DNA of 7,376 nucleotides from JAIBAI01 sp044238875 (lineage in GTDB: Bacteria; Bacteroidota; Bacteroidia; M30B66): contig JBIICM010000129.1 of NCBI GenBank assembly GCA_044238875.1, positions 1 to 7,376 on the forward strand, read 5' to 3'. Below are positions 6,480 through 7,376 of this stretch, in pieces. Numbering within the stretch: position 1 is the stretch's first letter; the number at the start of each line of letters is the position of its first letter. The position numbers and the translations under genes were made by a program. The notes beneath the pieces were generated by a model, which saw nothing but the letters and a program-made list of their open reading frames with translations, ran no database searches and was not told where the DNA came from.

Positions 6480-6962
6480 ATGAATTTGTCAATCAGAATT
6501 GCAGTCAAAGAGGATATCCCCTTCATACTTCAGTTAATTAAGGAATTGGCTGAATATGAGAAATCATTGAATGAAGTTTCAATAACAGAAGATACTTTGT
6601 TAAGAGATGGATTTGGAATTCAACCGTTGTTTCATTGTATTGTTGCCGAGTCTGACGGACTCATCGTGGGCTTAGCACTCACCTATATGAAATACAGCAC
6701 ATGGAAAGGTCCTTGCGTGTTTTTAGAAGATATTATTATAAAAAAGGATTTCAGGAGGAAAGGAATTGGCAGGCGATTATTTGAGGAAGTTATTGTTTAT
6801 GCAAGCCAACATAATGCCGGAAGACTTGAATGGCAAGTGCTCGACTGGAACAAACAGGCCATTTCATTTTATAAGAAATTCGGTGTTGAATTTGACGCAT
6901 CCTGGATAAATTGCCGCTTAAGAGATAAACAACTACGTTTGCTCACCTATGGTGATCTATAA
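6480..6962 (+). CDS. GNAT acetyltransferase, SSAT-like
   Basis: This is a 160-residue GNAT-fold enzyme that transfers an acetyl group from acetyl-CoA to an amine. The acetyl-CoA pyrophosphate loop is RRKGIG (92-97), after the strand FLEDIIIKKDF (81-91). The C-terminal part has LEWQVLDWNKQAISFYKKFG (116-135). Y131 lies seven residues after N124, as does the catalytic Tyr after the WN pair in human spermidine/spermine acetyltransferase (SSAT1). The N-terminal half also follows SSAT closely: IKELAEYEK (20-28), LLRDGFG (40-46), and FHCIVAE (51-57). Polyamines, or thialysine/lysine-like amines as for SSAT2, are therefore plausible substrates; this is inference. ATG 6480 is the only sensible start: an in-frame TGA lies at 6453-6455 and no ATG, GTG or TTG intervenes. 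There is no Shine-Dalgarno sequence, and the terminator T-run ends only six bases before the ATG. The end overlaps the aspartokinase start by 14 bp, so the two are probably cotranscribed. Confidence 0.9.
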   Translation: MNLSIRIAVKEDIPFILQLIKELAEYEKSLNEVSITEDTLLRDGFGIQPLFHCIVAESDGLIVGLALTYMKYSTWKGPCVFLEDIIIKKDFRRKGIGRRLFEEVIVYASQHNAGRLEWQVLDWNKQAISFYKKFGVEFDASWINCRLRDKQLRLLTYGDL

Positions 6963-7376
6963 ATTTGGTGGCGCATCTGTTTGTGATGCATCTTCAATAA
7001 AAAATGTAACGGAAATAATTCGTGGAATAAATCAACAGGTTATTGTTGTGATTTCTGCGATGGGTAAAACTACCAATAAGCTCGAAAAAATAATTGATGC
7101 ATATTGGCACCAAACAGGTGAAGCTGCCAGCCTGATTGAACAGCTGCGTGATTGGCATGTTAATTTGGCAACTGAATTGTTTGGTCAGCAAACAGGTCCG
7201 GCATTTGATGCGATTGAAAGGTTGTTTGCCGAATTATACTGGTGTATCGAAGAAACCCAAATACGACAGTATGATTATGAATATGATCAAATTGCGGTAT
7301 TCGGCGAATTACTATCAACTGCCATTGTTTCTGCTTTCCTTATTCAATCAGGTTTTGATCATGTTTTCGCCGACGC
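6949..7376 (+). CDS. lysC: Aspartate kinase, N-terminal part (cut by window end)
   Basis: The first 142 codons of an aspartokinase are visible; the frame is open at the window edge. The enzyme phosphorylates L-aspartate with ATP, the committed step toward lysine, threonine, methionine and diaminopimelate. Motifs: KFGGASV (5-11) binds nucleotide and substrate, VVISAMGKTTNKL (33-45) is the second conserved strand-loop, and FGELLST (118-124) is the aspartate-binding segment. Family members in this phylum have roughly 420-450 residues when monofunctional, so about two thirds are missing, including the C-terminal ACT domains that sense lysine or threonine. Whether it is monofunctional or fused to homoserine dehydrogenase cannot be seen. 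The ATG lies inside the end of the acetyltransferase gene in another frame (14-bp overlap), which suggests translational coupling. The symbol is assigned from the kinase domain only; thrA or a fusion remains possible. Confidence 0.9.
   Translation, partial: MVIYKFGGASVCDASSIKNVTEIIRGINQQVIVVISAMGKTTNKLEKIIDAYWHQTGEAASLIEQLRDWHVNLATELFGQQTGPAFDAIERLFAELYWCIEETQIRQYDYEYDQIAVFGELLSTAIVSAFLIQSGFDHVFAD

Noticed and set aside
6994..7191. 65-residue antisense frame inside the aspartokinase gene
   Set aside because: The + strand has clear aspartokinase motifs across the same bases, so the antisense frame is a shadow.

Overview
This window looks like ordinary chromosomal sequence from a Bacteroidota bacterium. 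The direct evidence is a secreted protein ending in a type IX secretion (T9SS) type B sorting domain, a DUF2279 protein of the form common in this phylum, and start codons with little or no Shine-Dalgarno sequence. There are also promoter candidates of the Bacteroidota type (TTG, 17-20 nt, TAnnTTTG), including one perfect -7 match at 1486-1493. An lpxB gene shows that the cell makes lipid A, so it has an outer membrane. I cannot place the organism below phylum level.

Layout. Positions 1 to about 458 are non-coding as far as I can see and hold one strong RNA-type hairpin (77-105). A DUF2279 envelope protein (474-1385) and a modular T9SS cargo protein (1527-3455) follow on the + strand. The cargo gene is convergent with a PhnP-like metallo-beta-lactamase-fold phosphodiesterase (3460-4221, - strand), and both stop codons sit in one small palindrome. 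The phosphodiesterase gene is divergent from lpxB (4280-5392), with 58 bp between them. An AT-rich 425-bp intergenic stretch (5393-5817) carries repeats and a promoter candidate for a lysine/alanine/proline-rich, AT-hook-bearing, histone H1-like nucleoid protein (5818-6423). That gene ends in a clear rho-independent terminator (6442-6473).

Only 6 bp after the terminator T-run begins a GNAT acetyltransferase resembling spermidine/spermine (SSAT) and thialysine acetyltransferases (6480-6962). Its end overlaps by 14 bp the start of an aspartate kinase (6949 to beyond the window end), the first enzyme of the lysine/threonine/methionine pathway.

How the genes relate. The left half concerns the cell envelope and surface: DUF2279, T9SS cargo and lipid A. 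The right half joins a DNA-packing protein to a small acetyltransferase-aspartokinase operon through a terminator. No mobile element, CRISPR array, tRNA or rRNA was seen. I found no convincing new multi-gene system. The best leads are the terminator-gated junction at 6442-6480, the SSAT-like/aspartokinase overlap, the repeat-rich control region of the histone-like gene, and the internal promoter that shortens the T9SS protein.
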